A stretch of 64,000 nt of DNA from positions 1 through 64,000 of the forward strand of contig NZ_CP094460.1 in assembly GCF_022809715.1 (NCBI RefSeq), in the 5' to 3' direction. How positions within the stretch are numbered: the stretch's first letter is position 1; every line of letters begins with the position of its first letter. Origin of the DNA: Burkholderia pyrrocinia (GTDB lineage: Bacteria > Pseudomonadota > Gammaproteobacteria > Burkholderiales > Burkholderiaceae). Below the pieces are notes generated by a model. That model had not been told where the DNA came from and ran no database searches. It saw only the letters and a list, made by a program, of their open reading frames with translations. Shown piece after piece: positions 1 to 9,067 of the stretch. Position numbers and translations under genes: made by a program.

Positions 1-1185
1 TTGAGAATCGCGATCGTCACGCATGTCGTGCGACATAACGACGGGCAGGGCCGCGTCAATTACGAAATCGCGCGCGCGGCGCTGGCCGAGAACTACGAAG
101 TCACGCTGGTCGCGTCGCACGTCGCGCCCGAGCTGCTGGCCGACCCGCGCGTGCGCTGGGTGCCGGTGAAGGTCGGGCGCTTCTGGCCGTCCAATCTCGT
201 CAAGCAGCAGGTGTTCGCGCTGAAGAGCGCGTGGTGGCTGCGCGCGCATCGCAGCGAGTACGACGTGCTGCACGTGAACGGCTTCATCTCGTGGATCAAG
301 GCCGACGTGAATACCGCGCACTTCGTGCACGGCGGCTGGTTCAGGAGCCCGTACTATCCGTTCGGGCTCACGAAGGGAGTCTGGTCGGCTTACCAGTATG
401 TCTATACGCGCGTAAACACCGCGCTCGAGCGCTGGGCATACCGGCGTTCGCGTGCGATCACCGCGGTGTCGCAGAAGGTGGCCGACGAGATCGCCGCGCT
501 CGGCATCGACAGCCGCAAGATCAGCGTGATCTACAACGGCGTCGACGGCAGTGCGTTCGCGGGCGCGCAGGCCGACCGCGCGGCGTTCAAGCTGCCGGAC
601 GACGCGTTCCTGCTGCTGTTCGTCGGCGACCTGCGCACGCCGCGCAAGAATCTCGGCACCGTACTGAAGGCGCTGACGAAGCTGCCGGCGAACGTCCATC
701 TGGCGGTGGCCGGCTATCTGCCCGGCAGCCCGTACCCGGAAGAAGCGCGCGCGCTCGGCATCGATTCGCGCGTGCATTTCCTCGGTCTCGTGAAAAACAT
801 GCCGACGCTGATGGGCTCGGTCGACGCGTATGTGTTTCCGTCGCGCTACGAAGCGATGAGCCTGTCGCTGCTCGAGGCGATGGCGGCCGGACTGCCGGTC
901 GTCACCGCGCGCACCGCGGGCGGCGCGGAAATCATCACGCGCGAATGCGGGATCGTGCTGGAGGATCCGGACGATCCGGCCGCGCTCGCGCAGGCGATCG
1001 GTTCGCTCGCGGCGTCGCGCGACACCTGCCGCGCGATGGGCGACGCGGCCCGCGAACTGATGACCCGTTTCGGCTGGGCGCACATGGGTGCCCAGTACGT
1101 CGCGCTCTACCGGCGCATCGGCCAACCCACGCAGCCGTCCGCGTTCGAGCGGGTCGAGCATGCAGTCACGCAGGAGCAATCGTGA
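1..1185 (+). CDS. GT4-family glycosyltransferase
   Basis: A 394-residue GT-B fold glycosyltransferase of family GT4, expected to transfer a sugar from a nucleotide-sugar donor to a growing polysaccharide or glycolipid on the cytoplasmic side of the membrane. The N-terminal domain begins MRIAIVTHVVRHNDGQGRV. The donor-binding C-terminal domain carries the family E-x7-E signature within SRYEAMSLSLLEAMAAG (about residues 280-297), followed by AGGAEII. The first codon is TTG at base 1, and the protein looks complete there, but no upstream ribosome site can be seen, so a start outside the window cannot be excluded. The stop overlaps the ATG of the next glycosyltransferase by one base, so the two are probably co-translated and form the end of an exopolysaccharide or capsule cluster. 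Donor and acceptor are unknown. Confidence 0.85.
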   Translation: MRIAIVTHVVRHNDGQGRVNYEIARAALAENYEVTLVASHVAPELLADPRVRWVPVKVGRFWPSNLVKQQVFALKSAWWLRAHRSEYDVLHVNGFISWIKADVNTAHFVHGGWFRSPYYPFGLTKGVWSAYQYVYTRVNTALERWAYRRSRAITAVSQKVADEIAALGIDSRKISVIYNGVDGSAFAGAQADRAAFKLPDDAFLLLFVGDLRTPRKNLGTVLKALTKLPANVHLAVAGYLPGSPYPEEARALGIDSRVHFLGLVKNMPTLMGSVDAYVFPSRYEAMSLSLLEAMAAGLPVVTARTAGGAEIITRECGIVLEDPDDPAALAQAIGSLAASRDTCRAMGDAARELMTRFGWAHMGAQYVALYRRIGQPTQPSAFERVEHAVTQEQS

Positions 1186-2351
1186 TGTCCCAATCTTCCC
1201 GGCCGATCAAATCGTTGCAGATCGGCATGCACTGGTTCCCCGAACGTGCGGGCGGCCTCGACCGGATGTACTACTCGCTCGTCGGCGCGCTGCCGGGCGC
1301 GGGCGTGGAGGTGCGCGGGCTCGTCGCGGGCTCGCCGAAGGTCGCCGACGACACGGGCGGCGCGATCCAGGGCTTCGGTCCCGCGTCGCAGACGCTCGCG
1401 CGCCGGATGCTCGCCGCGCGGCGCGCGCTGCGCGAGGAGATCCGCAGCGAGCGGCCGGACGTGATTTCGTCGCACTTCGCGCTGTACACGTTCCCGGGCC
1501 TCGACGTGACGCGCGGGATTCCGCAGGTGTCGCATTTCCAGGGGCCGTGGGCCGACGAAAGCCAGGTCGAGGGTGCCGCGACGCTCGGGCAGCGCGCGAA
1601 GCGCTATCTCGAGCAGGCCGTCTATACGCGGTCGTCGCGGCTGATCGTGCTGTCGCAAGCGTTCGGCCAGATCCTGACGAATCGCTACGGGATCGAGCCG
1701 TCGCGTGTGCGCGTGATTCCCGGCTGCGTCGATACCGCGCAGTTCGACACGCCGCTCACACCCGCCGAGGCGCGGCACAAGCTGCAACTGCCGCAGGACC
1801 GGCCGATCGCGCTGGCCGTGCGCCGGCTCGTGCGGCGCATGGGGCTGGAGGACCTGATCGACGCGATCGGCCTCGTCAAGCACCGTCATCCGGACGTGCT
1901 GCTGCTGATCGCCGGCAAGGGCAAGATCGGCGAGGAACTGCAGCAGCGCATCGACGCGGCGGGTCTGCAGGACAACGTGAAGCTGCTCGGCTTCGTGCCC
2001 GACCATCATCTCGCGGCGCTGTACCGCGCGGCGACGGTCAGCGTCGTGCCGACGGTCGCGCTCGAAGGCTTCGGGCTGATCACCGTCGAATCGCTCGCGT
2101 CCGGCACGCCCGTGCTGGTCACGCCGGTCGGCGGGCTGCCGGAGGCGGTGGCCGGGCTGTCCAACGATCTCGTGCTGCCGTCGACCGGCGCGGACGCGAT
2201 CGCGGAAGGGCTCGGCGGCGCGCTGTCGGGTGCGATCGCGCTGCCCGACGAGGCCGCGTGCAAGCGCTATGCACGCGATCATTTCGACAACGCGGTGATC
2301 GCGCGGCGCGTCGCCGGCGTGTACGAAGAGGCGATCCGGGCGGCAGGCTGA
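1185..2351 (+). CDS. GT4-family glycosyltransferase
   Basis: A 388-residue GT4 glycosyltransferase beginning MSQSSRPIKSLQIGMHW. It has the usual two Rossmann-like domains. The C-terminal nucleotide-sugar site is seen as ALEGFGLITVESLASG, with the paired glutamates of the E-x7-E motif, followed by TPVGGLPEAV. The ATG at 1185 is chosen because it overlaps the stop of the preceding glycosyltransferase and gives a normal family length. The open frame continues far upstream only as a shadow of the first gene. Both proteins probably act on successive sugars of the same cell-surface glycan. A short GC-rich hairpin without a T-run follows the stop (about 2405-2430), so termination here is unclear. 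Exact specificity cannot be read from sequence. Confidence 0.85.
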   Translation: MSQSSRPIKSLQIGMHWFPERAGGLDRMYYSLVGALPGAGVEVRGLVAGSPKVADDTGGAIQGFGPASQTLARRMLAARRALREEIRSERPDVISSHFALYTFPGLDVTRGIPQVSHFQGPWADESQVEGAATLGQRAKRYLEQAVYTRSSRLIVLSQAFGQILTNRYGIEPSRVRVIPGCVDTAQFDTPLTPAEARHKLQLPQDRPIALAVRRLVRRMGLEDLIDAIGLVKHRHPDVLLLIAGKGKIGEELQQRIDAAGLQDNVKLLGFVPDHHLAALYRAATVSVVPTVALEGFGLITVESLASGTPVLVTPVGGLPEAVAGLSNDLVLPSTGADAIAEGLGGALSGAIALPDEAACKRYARDHFDNAVIARRVAGVYEEAIRAAG

Positions 2352-2481
2352 GCGCCCGCGGCGCACACCGTGCGTGCCGAACCGAAGGTCGAACCGGCGC
2401 GCGTGCGCGGCCGGTTCGCGCACCGGCCGCCCGCTACGGGCGCGCCGGCTTTCCCCCCCCGATCCACATCGCCGGCACGTG

Positions 2482-3723
2482 TCACGCGCGTCTGAGCGTC
2501 GCGGCCCACACACCGAGCGCGGCCACGCTGACGACCGCGCCGAGCGCGCAGACGCCCGTCCATCCGGCGCGCGCATACGTCATCGTCGACGCAATCGCGC
2601 CGAGCCCGCTGCCGGCCGAGTAGAACAGCATGTAGCAGCCGACGAGCCGTGCATGCGCGTCGGGCCGCGTGCCGAGAATCATGCTCTGGTTGACGACGTG
2701 GACGGCCTGCCCGCCGACGTCGAGCAGCACGATGCCGACGATCAGCAGCGCAATCGACGTATTGCCGAACGCGAGCGGCAGCCACGAGCACGCGAGCAGC
2801 GCGAGCGCGGCGCCGGTCGTCGCTTCGCCGCGCCCGCGATCGGCAAGCCGGCCCGCGCGCGTGGCGGCCGCCGCACCCAGTGCGCCGACGAGGCCGCACG
2901 CGCCGATCTGCGTATGCGACATCGAATGCGGCGGTGCGCTCAGCGGCAGCACCAGCGCGCTCCAGAAGATGCTGAACGCCGCGAACATCAGCAGCGCGAT
3001 CGCGCCGCGCACGCGCAGCACGCGTTCGTCGCGAAGCAGCGACACCATCGATCGCAGCAGCGCCGCGTAACCGATGCGTTCGCGCGGCCCGTTCGTGTCG
3101 GGCAACAGCCGCCACAGCACAGCGAGCATCGCGATCGCGAGCGCACCCGAGACGAGATAGACCGCGCGCCAGCCGGCGACATCGGTGACGACGCCGGCCA
3201 CCGAGCGTGCGGCCAGCAGCCCGATCACGACGCCGCCCTGCGCGGCGCCCACCACGCGCCCGCGTTCGCCGGCGCCCGCGAGCGCGGCCGAGCACGCGAT
3301 CAGCCCTTGCGTCATCGCGGTGCCGAGCAGTCCGACCGCGACCATCCCCGCCAGCAGCGCGACGCGCGTCGATGCTGCCGCCACGCCGATGCAGGCCGCC
3401 GTCAGCAGCAGAAGCTGCGCGGCGATCAGCCGCTTGCGGTTCAGCAGATCGCCGAGCGGCACGACGAACAGCAGCGCGAGCGCGCAGCCGAGCTGCGTGG
3501 CGGTGATGACGCCGCCGACCGCGGCTTGCGACACGCCGAAATCCCGCGCGATCGAATCGAGCAGCGGCTGCGCGTAGTAGACGTTCGCGACGCTCGCCGC
3601 GCAGCAGACGGCCAGCAGCGAGACGCGGGCCGCGGACAGGCGGCCGTCGCCGGCCGGATGCGCCGTGTTCGATGCATTCGCAGCATTCGACGCAACGGTG
3701 CTTGAATGACAGGAAGACGCCAT
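2482..3723 (-). CDS. MFS transporter
   Basis: A 413-residue major facilitator superfamily permease, a secondary transporter of the inner membrane with about twelve predicted hydrophobic helices. The first half shows the conserved loop between helices 2 and 3 (VPLGDLLNRKRLI), typical of drug or metabolite exporters of the MFS_1 type. The start is set at MASSCHSST (3723) because the preceding in-frame codons lie in the promoter region. The gene is divergent from an HxlR regulator at 3877, with 153 bases between them holding a large inverted repeat. This is the common arrangement of an efflux gene controlled by its neighbouring regulator. Substrate unknown; small-molecule or drug export is the likeliest role. 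Confidence 0.87.
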   Translation of the reverse strand: MASSCHSSTVASNAANASNTAHPAGDGRLSAARVSLLAVCCAASVANVYYAQPLLDSIARDFGVSQAAVGGVITATQLGCALALLFVVPLGDLLNRKRLIAAQLLLLTAACIGVAAASTRVALLAGMVAVGLLGTAMTQGLIACSAALAGAGERGRVVGAAQGGVVIGLLAARSVAGVVTDVAGWRAVYLVSGALAIAMLAVLWRLLPDTNGPRERIGYAALLRSMVSLLRDERVLRVRGAIALLMFAAFSIFWSALVLPLSAPPHSMSHTQIGACGLVGALGAAAATRAGRLADRGRGEATTGAALALLACSWLPLAFGNTSIALLIVGIVLLDVGGQAVHVVNQSMILGTRPDAHARLVGCYMLFYSAGSGLGAIASTMTYARAGWTGVCALGAVVSVAALGVWAATLRRA

Positions 3724-3743
3724 CGGTTTCCTCACGCAAAGTA

Positions 3744-3795
3744 GTTGCAATTTGAAACTGGTGTGAGTGTAGGAAAAGTAGTTTTAAAATGCAAC
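3744..3795. promoter_or_regulatory. Inverted repeat between MFS and HxlR genes, candidate operator
   Basis: Two 16-base arms (3744-3759 and 3780-3795), separated by 20 bases, are reverse complements at 14 of 16 positions: GTTGCAATTTGAAACT on the left and AGTTTTAAAATGCAAC on the right. The stretch is AT-rich within a GC-rich chromosome and sits between divergent start codons, as expected for overlapping promoters with a binding site for the dimeric HxlR regulator. Binding is inferred, not shown. Confidence 0.5.
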
Positions 3796-3876
3796 CTGTT
3801 GTGCGGTGGGCGACGGGCCCGCGCACGGATGGCCGGCGCTGCCGTGAAGGCGGCCGGCACGACTGCGGAGAGGAAC

Positions 3877-4347
3877 ATGGCCAGGCAGAAAAGTCTTGCG
3901 GATTCGCCGTGCCCGGTGGCGCGGGCGACCGATATCGTCGGCGATCGCTGGGCGTTGCTGATCGTGCGCGATGCGTTCGACGGCGTGCGCCGCTTCGGCG
4001 ATTTCCGCGCGAGCCTCGGTGTCGCGAGCAACATCCTGTCCGACCGGCTCAGGATGCTGGTGGACGCCGGCGTGTTCGACGTCGTGCCGGCGTCGGACGG
4101 CACCGCGTATCAGGAATACGCGCTGACCAAAAAGGGCGAGGGGCTGTTTCCGGTCATCGTGATGCTGCGGCAGTGGGGCGAGGCGAACCTGTTCGTGCGC
4201 GGCGAGCCGCATTCGGTGCTGGTCGACCGCAATACGGGGCGCGCGATCCGCAAGCTCGCGCTGCGGCACGACGACGGCCGGCCCGTGAAGGCGGCCGAGA
4301 CGGTCGTGAGGAAGGTCGGCGACGAAGCGGGCGCGACGCGGCGGTGA
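3877..4347 (+). CDS. HxlR-family transcriptional regulator
   Basis: A 156-residue winged-helix DNA-binding protein of the HxlR (MarR-like) family. The core motif CPVARATDIVGDRWALLIVRD (given here from about residue 12) and the following RRFGDFRASLGVASNIL, with LSDRLRML in the recognition region, are typical. The ATG at 3877 follows an AGAGGA ribosome site. A longer in-frame start at 3745 would run through the operator and is unlikely. The protein is longer than minimal HxlR members, with a C-terminal extension of about 40 residues after the wing. It lies divergent from an MFS transporter and probably represses it and itself. The inducing ligand is unknown. Confidence 0.87.
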   Translation: MARQKSLADSPCPVARATDIVGDRWALLIVRDAFDGVRRFGDFRASLGVASNILSDRLRMLVDAGVFDVVPASDGTAYQEYALTKKGEGLFPVIVMLRQWGEANLFVRGEPHSVLVDRNTGRAIRKLALRHDDGRPVKAAETVVRKVGDEAGATRR

Positions 4348-4487
4348 GCGCGCCGTGCTATAGCGCAGTTGCGAGCGGAAACGAAGCGGGGGCGATGAAG
4401 GTTGCGGCCGGACCGGCTCGAACGCGGTTTGCCGAACCGTGCGGCTACGTGGATCGACGCGTGCTCAGCTCAGGGAGACGGATTCGC

Positions 4488-5261
4488 TCAATGCCGCTCG
4501 CCGCGCCAGCGTCCCGGCGCAACGCCGAAGCGCTTCGTGAACGCATGCGTGAACGTGCTTTGATCCGCGAAGCCGACCATGCCCGCGATGTCGACGAGCG
4601 GATGCCGGCCGTCGGCGAGCAGCACGACCGCCGCGTCGAGCCGCAGCCGCTGCAAATAGCGATGCGGCGTTTCGCCGAACGCGTCGACGAACAGTTGATG
4701 AAACCGGCGCATCCCGTAGCCGCAATGCGCGGCGAGATCGGCGATGCGCAGCGGCTCGGCGAGCCGCGCGCGCAGCCAGCGGTCGATGCGCGCGAAATCG
4801 AGGCCCGACGCGGGCGCGGCGATGCCGGCATCGTCGATGAGCGCGCCGCACAGGCGCGCGGCGGCCTGCCACTGGAAACGGTGCGCGGCTGCCTGCCGTG
4901 CGTCGCCGGCCGGCGCATCGAGTTGCGCGGCGGCCGCCGCGACCTGCGCGACGAGCGACGTCAGGGCCGGATCGATCGACACGGCGCGTGCGCGGTCGAA
5001 CAACCGCTGCGGCACCGCGAGCGATGCCGCGGGCAGGTCGATCACGAGCTGGCGATTGTCGCCGAGGCCCGCATAATCGTGGCGCGCGCCGGCAGGAATC
5101 AGCCACGCCGCGTGCCGGTCGATGCGTTGGCCGATCCCGTCCACCGCCATCACCATCGCGCCATCGACGCCGAGCACGACCTGGTGGAAGTCGTGCACGT
5201 CCGACGCTTCGCACGTGTCGTAGCGGCGCAGCGCGATGGCGGGGGAGGCGATGCGTTCCAT
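4488..5261 (-). CDS. AraC-family transcriptional regulator
   Basis: A 257-residue regulator with an N-terminal cupin-like sensing domain (about residues 1-110; segment HAAWLIPAGARHDYAG) and a C-terminal AraC double helix-turn-helix. The first HTH is IADLAAHCGYGMRRFHQLF and the second contains VDIAGMVGFADQSTFTHAF, ending with the conserved FGVAPGRWR. The start at MERIASPA is chosen because it lies just upstream of the cupin fold; a longer frame would run into the 3' end of the neighbouring FKBP gene. It is on the same strand as that gene, 25 bases downstream of its stop, so read-through transcription is possible. Target genes are not evident; the HxlR gene converges on it from the left. Confidence 0.86.
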   Translation of the reverse strand: MERIASPAIALRRYDTCEASDVHDFHQVVLGVDGAMVMAVDGIGQRIDRHAAWLIPAGARHDYAGLGDNRQLVIDLPAASLAVPQRLFDRARAVSIDPALTSLVAQVAAAAAQLDAPAGDARQAAAHRFQWQAAARLCGALIDDAGIAAPASGLDFARIDRWLRARLAEPLRIADLAAHCGYGMRRFHQLFVDAFGETPHRYLQRLRLDAAVVLLADGRHPLVDIAGMVGFADQSTFTHAFTKRFGVAPGRWRGERH

Positions 5262-5286
5262 CGGAAGGAAGCGGCCGGGTGCGTCG

Positions 5287-5628
5287 TCAGACGTCGAGCA
5301 GTTCGACTTCGAACACGAGCGTCGCATTCGGCGGAATCACGCCGCCTGCACCGCGCGGGCCGTAGCCGAGTTGCGGCGGGATCGTCAGGCGACGCACGCC
5401 GCCGACCTTCATGCCCTGCACGCCTTCGTCCCAGCCCTTGATGACCATGCCGCCGCCGAGCACGAACGCGAACGGGTCGTTGCGGTCCTTGCTCGAATCG
5501 AATTTCTGACCGTCGGTCAGCCAGCCCGTGTAGTGGACGCTGACGGTCTTGCCGGCTTGCGCTTCCGCGCCGGTGCCTTCGGTCAGGTCTTCGTATTTGA
5601 GGCCCGATTCGGTCGTGATGACAGACAT
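5287..5628 (-). CDS. FKBP-type peptidyl-prolyl cis-trans isomerase
   Basis: A 113-residue single-domain FKBP that catalyses cis-trans isomerisation of X-Pro bonds during protein folding. Recognisable segments are VHYTGWLTDGQKFDSSKDR, PFAFVLGGGMVIKGWDEGV, and IPPQLGYGPRGAGGVIPPNA, which together line the FK506-binding pocket. The C-terminus is TLVFEVELLDV. No signal peptide precedes MSVITTESGLKYEDL, so the enzyme is predicted to be cytoplasmic. The start at 5628 follows CAGGAGTAAT on the minus strand, a good ribosome site. It is almost exactly the size of the minimal FKBP domain. A foldase role is well supported; specific clients are unknown. Confidence 0.93.
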   Translation of the reverse strand: MSVITTESGLKYEDLTEGTGAEAQAGKTVSVHYTGWLTDGQKFDSSKDRNDPFAFVLGGGMVIKGWDEGVQGMKVGGVRRLTIPPQLGYGPRGAGGVIPPNATLVFEVELLDV

Positions 5629-6203
5629 GATTACTCCTGAAAGAGGGTTGCGTAAGACCGCTATTGTAGGCGAGCCCGCAGCGGGCCGTCGCACGTGGCT
5701 TTCACCCGCCGGCACGCGTGTCGCGGACGGCTGCGGGGCGCCGCGCCCGCGATCGCCGAAAATGCGAATGGAACGCGCGTTTGAATTTTTCGCGGGCCGC
5801 GCGACCGAGGTTGCACCGTGCGAGTGCGCCGCGCGTATGAATCGGTGCTACCGGGGCGGTATTCCATATGCTGCACGCCGCCGCCGGATACGTCGAAACG
5901 TCCGTCGCGCGGGGCGTTCGGGCAGATGGGGAGTCGCAGCACCGACCGCCTCGTCTCGTTCGCAGGACAGCGTGCGCGTTCGAATCGCGGCCCGCCCGAG
6001 CGCTGTTCGAACGTCGTTTTTCCCGCCTTTCCGACCGTGCGCTGTTTGGAAGCGGGCATCTACCGCGCGGCTTGCGTGCGTCGGCGCGGGCGGCCTATCT
6101 TTACATCTGTCGATGTCAAGATTTTGGCGGTGCGCGATGTGCCGCCGGGGCCTGCGCCGGCCGCGTCGGACGACGCGCCGGGCCGCTCCGGAACAGGAGA
6201 ACG
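5629..6203. other. Noncoding gap between divergent genes
   Basis: These 575 bases separate the FKBP gene from the predicted hydrolase at 6204. Open frames here are short and their translations are arginine-rich products of the high-GC background. No tRNA, terminator or clear repeat was seen. The gap must hold the promoters of both flanking genes, but no convincing -35/-10 pair stands out. Confidence 0.5.
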
Positions 6204-7127
6204 ATGAACATGAAGTCAGCCGCTTCCGCTACCGCAGCCGGGATCATGCCGGTGCGCCGCGACCTGCGCTTCGATCTGCCGGTCGAACGCGCGAAGGACT
6301 GGCATGGCCTCGGGTCGCACGTGACCCATTTCTTCAACGCGCTGTCGCTGCTGTTTCCGGCCGGCGAGCGCTTTTTCATGGACTCGGTGCGCAATTACCG
6401 CGACCGGATCGACGATCCGGTACTGAAGCAGCAGGTGCTCGGCTTCATTGGCCAGGAAGCGATGCATACGCGCGAGCACGTCGAATACAACGAACTGATG
6501 CAGGCGAACCGCTTGCCCGCGCGCAAGCTCGACAAGCGCGTGTGGGCGGTGCTCGGCTACATGAAGCGCAAGCTGCCGCATTCGGTGCAGCTCGCGCATA
6601 CGGTCGCGGCGGAGCACTACACGGCGATGCTCGCCGAATGGCTGCTGCGCGACCCGACGCGCCTCGAAGGCTCGGTCGAGGGCTACCGGCAGATGTGGAT
6701 ATGGCACGCGCTCGAGGAAACCGAGCACAAGGCCGTGTCGTTCGACGTGTGGAATGCCGTGATGAAGCCGGGTCTGCGGCGTTACCTGATCCGCATCGGC
6801 GTATATCTGCTGACGACGCTGACGTTCTGGCCGGCCGTGTTCCTGATGCACGCGACGCTGCTGTGGCGCGATCGCGGCGCCGGACATCACGTGCGCGGGA
6901 TGCTGCGGACGATCGCGTTCCTGTACGGGCCGCGCCGCGGGCTGTTCCCGCGCATCGCGGGCGAGTGGCTGAGCTTTTTCCGGCCGGGCTTCCATCCGTG
7001 GGATCACGACAACCATCACCATCTCGCGCGGGTCGACGCGCTCGTCGCCACCTACGGCGAACACGGCGGCACGCCGGCCGGCCGCGGCCGCGCGAACGCG
7101 CTGGCGCCGGTCGCATCGGGCCGCTGA
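6204..7127 (+). CDS. Predicted metal-dependent hydrolase (PF10118-type)
   Basis: A 307-residue protein of the 'predicted metal-dependent hydrolase' family, an all-helical ferritin-like group. It begins MNMKSAASATAAGIMPVRRDL after an AACAGGAGA ribosome site. Candidate metal ligands form the pattern expected of the family: E and H in FIGQEAMHTREHVEYNE, H and E in VAAEHYTAML, and HALEETEHKAVSFDVW. The C-terminal part has a hydrophobic stretch (YLLTTLTFWPAVFLMHATLL) that could associate with the membrane. It is transcribed alone, with large gaps on both sides. The biochemical reaction of this family is not established, so only a di-metal oxidase or hydrolase-like role can be inferred. Confidence 0.8.
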   Translation: MNMKSAASATAAGIMPVRRDLRFDLPVERAKDWHGLGSHVTHFFNALSLLFPAGERFFMDSVRNYRDRIDDPVLKQQVLGFIGQEAMHTREHVEYNELMQANRLPARKLDKRVWAVLGYMKRKLPHSVQLAHTVAAEHYTAMLAEWLLRDPTRLEGSVEGYRQMWIWHALEETEHKAVSFDVWNAVMKPGLRRYLIRIGVYLLTTLTFWPAVFLMHATLLWRDRGAGHHVRGMLRTIAFLYGPRRGLFPRIAGEWLSFFRPGFHPWDHDNHHHLARVDALVATYGEHGGTPAGRGRANALAPVASGR

Positions 7128-7597
7128 CACCATCCGTTTCTGACACAAGCCGTTGCGCTGCCATGAACGGCGTCGGGCCGCGCATGTTGCGTTCCTGCAT
7201 CATGCCGGCTTCCTCCGACGATTAACCGAAATCAACCGGAACCGGTTGCGCGGGCATCCGGCTGTCCGGTCGACCGGCCGCGCACACCCCCGACGGCGTG
7301 CCGATTCTGCGTGCGCCGCATCGTACGCGAACGCCGCGCGCCAGCACCGGCGCGGCTTTGCGCACAGCGCGCCCGCCCGTTCCGGGTTTGCGCGGCGCCC
7401 GCCACCGGGATAACACCCATCTAGCCGCAGGCCGGCCGCGTCGATATACCGTTCATGACAACCTCAACCTCATGCACGATTCATGCGCAGGGGGATTTTA
7501 TTCGGACGGAAATGCGGCCAATATGTCAGTTCGATCGTGGTCCGTCGTATGCGTCGGCGAGCCGGCGCACGATACCAACGCCAAGCGGGGAACAACG
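7128..7597. other. Long leader or gap before the sigma-54 activator
   Basis: These 470 bases carry no recognisable gene. The reading frame of the downstream activator stays open back to 7298, but translation of that part is arginine- and proline-rich and has no family resemblance. The last 100 bases are less GC-rich and probably hold the promoter and leader of the activator. Confidence 0.45.
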
Positions 7598-9061
7598 ATG
7601 GTTGCAAGGTCACCCGACGCAAACGGGAATGCGGCGCCCGAGACGACGCCCGTGTCCGTCACCGCTCCCGAGGCCGGCCGCAAGCTGTTCGTGATCATGC
7701 GTACGCCCGACGAGCCGCTGCTTGCGCAACTGCGCGGGCTCGGCTGGGAGATCGCGGTCGCGAAGACAGCCGGCGCCGCGCAGAACATGACGTCCGGCGT
7801 AAACGTCGCCGCCGGGCTGGTCGATTTCACGGGGTTCACGTCGCGCGACTATCCGGCGCTGAAAGCGTGCCTGAGCCAGCCTGCGATCGGCTGGATTTCG
7901 ATCGCGCAGGCCGGCATCACGATCGGTCCCGCCGTGCGCGAACTGATCCGCAGCTATTGTTTCGATTACGTGACGCTGCCGCTGCCCTACGAATGGATTT
8001 CGCATGTGCTCGGCCATGCGCGCGGGATGGCCGCGCTCGACCGCGTCGACGGCGCAGCTTATGCGGCGTCGATCGGCGAGCACGGGATGATCGGCAACTG
8101 CGAGGCGATGCAGCAGCTGTTCAGCACGATCCGCAAGGTCGCGAAGACCGACGCGAGCGTATTCATCTCCGGCGAGTCGGGCACCGGCAAGGAACTGACG
8201 GCGCTCGCGATTCACGAGCGTTCCGGCCGCGGCAAGGGGCCGTTCGTCGCGATCAACTGCGGGGCGATTCCGCATCACCTGCTGCAGTCGGAGCTGTTCG
8301 GCTATGAGCGCGGCGCGTTCACCGGTGCGAACCAGCGGCGCGCGGGCCGGATCGAATCGGCGAACGGCGGCACGCTGTTTCTCGATGAGATCGGCGACAT
8401 GCCGGTCGAGAGCCAGGCGAGCCTGCTGCGCTTCCTGCAGGAAGGGAAGATCGAACGGCTCGGCGGACAGGAGTCGATCACAGTCGACGTGCGGATCATC
8501 TCGGCGACGCACGTGGATCTCGACGGCGCGGTCGAGGCCGGGCGCTTCCGCGCGGATCTCTATCACCGCCTGTGCGTGCTGCGCATCCACGAGCCGCCGC
8601 TGCGCGCGCGCGGCAAGGACATCGACATCCTCGCGCATTACGTGCTGCAGAAGTTCAAGTCCGACAGCGGCCGCAAGATCAGCGGCTTCACGTCGGCCGC
8701 GCTCGACGCGATGCGCCGCTACGAGTGGCCCGGCAATGTGCGCGAGTTGATCAATCGCGTGCGGCGCGCGATCGTGATGGCCGAGAGCCGGCTGCTGACG
8801 CCGCACGATCTCGGGCTCGAGACGCCGGGCGAAACCGAACCCGTGACGCTCGAACAGGCGAGGGCGCTCGCCGAGCGCGCCGCGATCGAGAATGCGCTGC
8901 TGCGCAACGATCACCGGATCAACAAGGCTGCCGCCGAACTCGGCATCTCGCGCGTGACGCTCTACCGGATGATGATCGAGCACGGGCTGAACGATCACGA
9001 CAACAACGGCGGGCACGACGGCGCGCCGTCCGGCGACGCGGGGCATCAGCGCGTCGGCTGA
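7598..9061 (+). CDS. VpsR-type sigma-54-dependent transcriptional activator
   Basis: A 487-residue bacterial enhancer-binding protein. Residues about 28-160 form a receiver-like domain without a clear phospho-acceptor aspartate, as in VpsR-type regulators. The AAA+ domain follows, with Walker A GESGTGKE at 192-199, the sigma-54 contact loop GAFTGA at 239-244, Walker B TLFLDEIGD, and the arginine-finger region FRADLYHRLCVLRI. A Fis-type HTH ends the protein (INKAAAELGISRVTLYRMM). The ATG at 7598 follows GCGGGGAACAACG. In Burkholderia and Vibrio, proteins of this layout (BerB, VpsR) respond to cyclic di-GMP and turn on exopolysaccharide genes. Whether this copy does so cannot be told from sequence. 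No -24/-12 promoter was identified nearby, so its targets may be elsewhere. Confidence 0.88.
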   Translation: MVARSPDANGNAAPETTPVSVTAPEAGRKLFVIMRTPDEPLLAQLRGLGWEIAVAKTAGAAQNMTSGVNVAAGLVDFTGFTSRDYPALKACLSQPAIGWISIAQAGITIGPAVRELIRSYCFDYVTLPLPYEWISHVLGHARGMAALDRVDGAAYAASIGEHGMIGNCEAMQQLFSTIRKVAKTDASVFISGESGTGKELTALAIHERSGRGKGPFVAINCGAIPHHLLQSELFGYERGAFTGANQRRAGRIESANGGTLFLDEIGDMPVESQASLLRFLQEGKIERLGGQESITVDVRIISATHVDLDGAVEAGRFRADLYHRLCVLRIHEPPLRARGKDIDILAHYVLQKFKSDSGRKISGFTSAALDAMRRYEWPGNVRELINRVRRAIVMAESRLLTPHDLGLETPGETEPVTLEQARALAERAAIENALLRNDHRINKAAAELGISRVTLYRMMIEHGLNDHDNNGGHDGAPSGDAGHQRVG

Positions 9062-9067
9062 GCGGCG

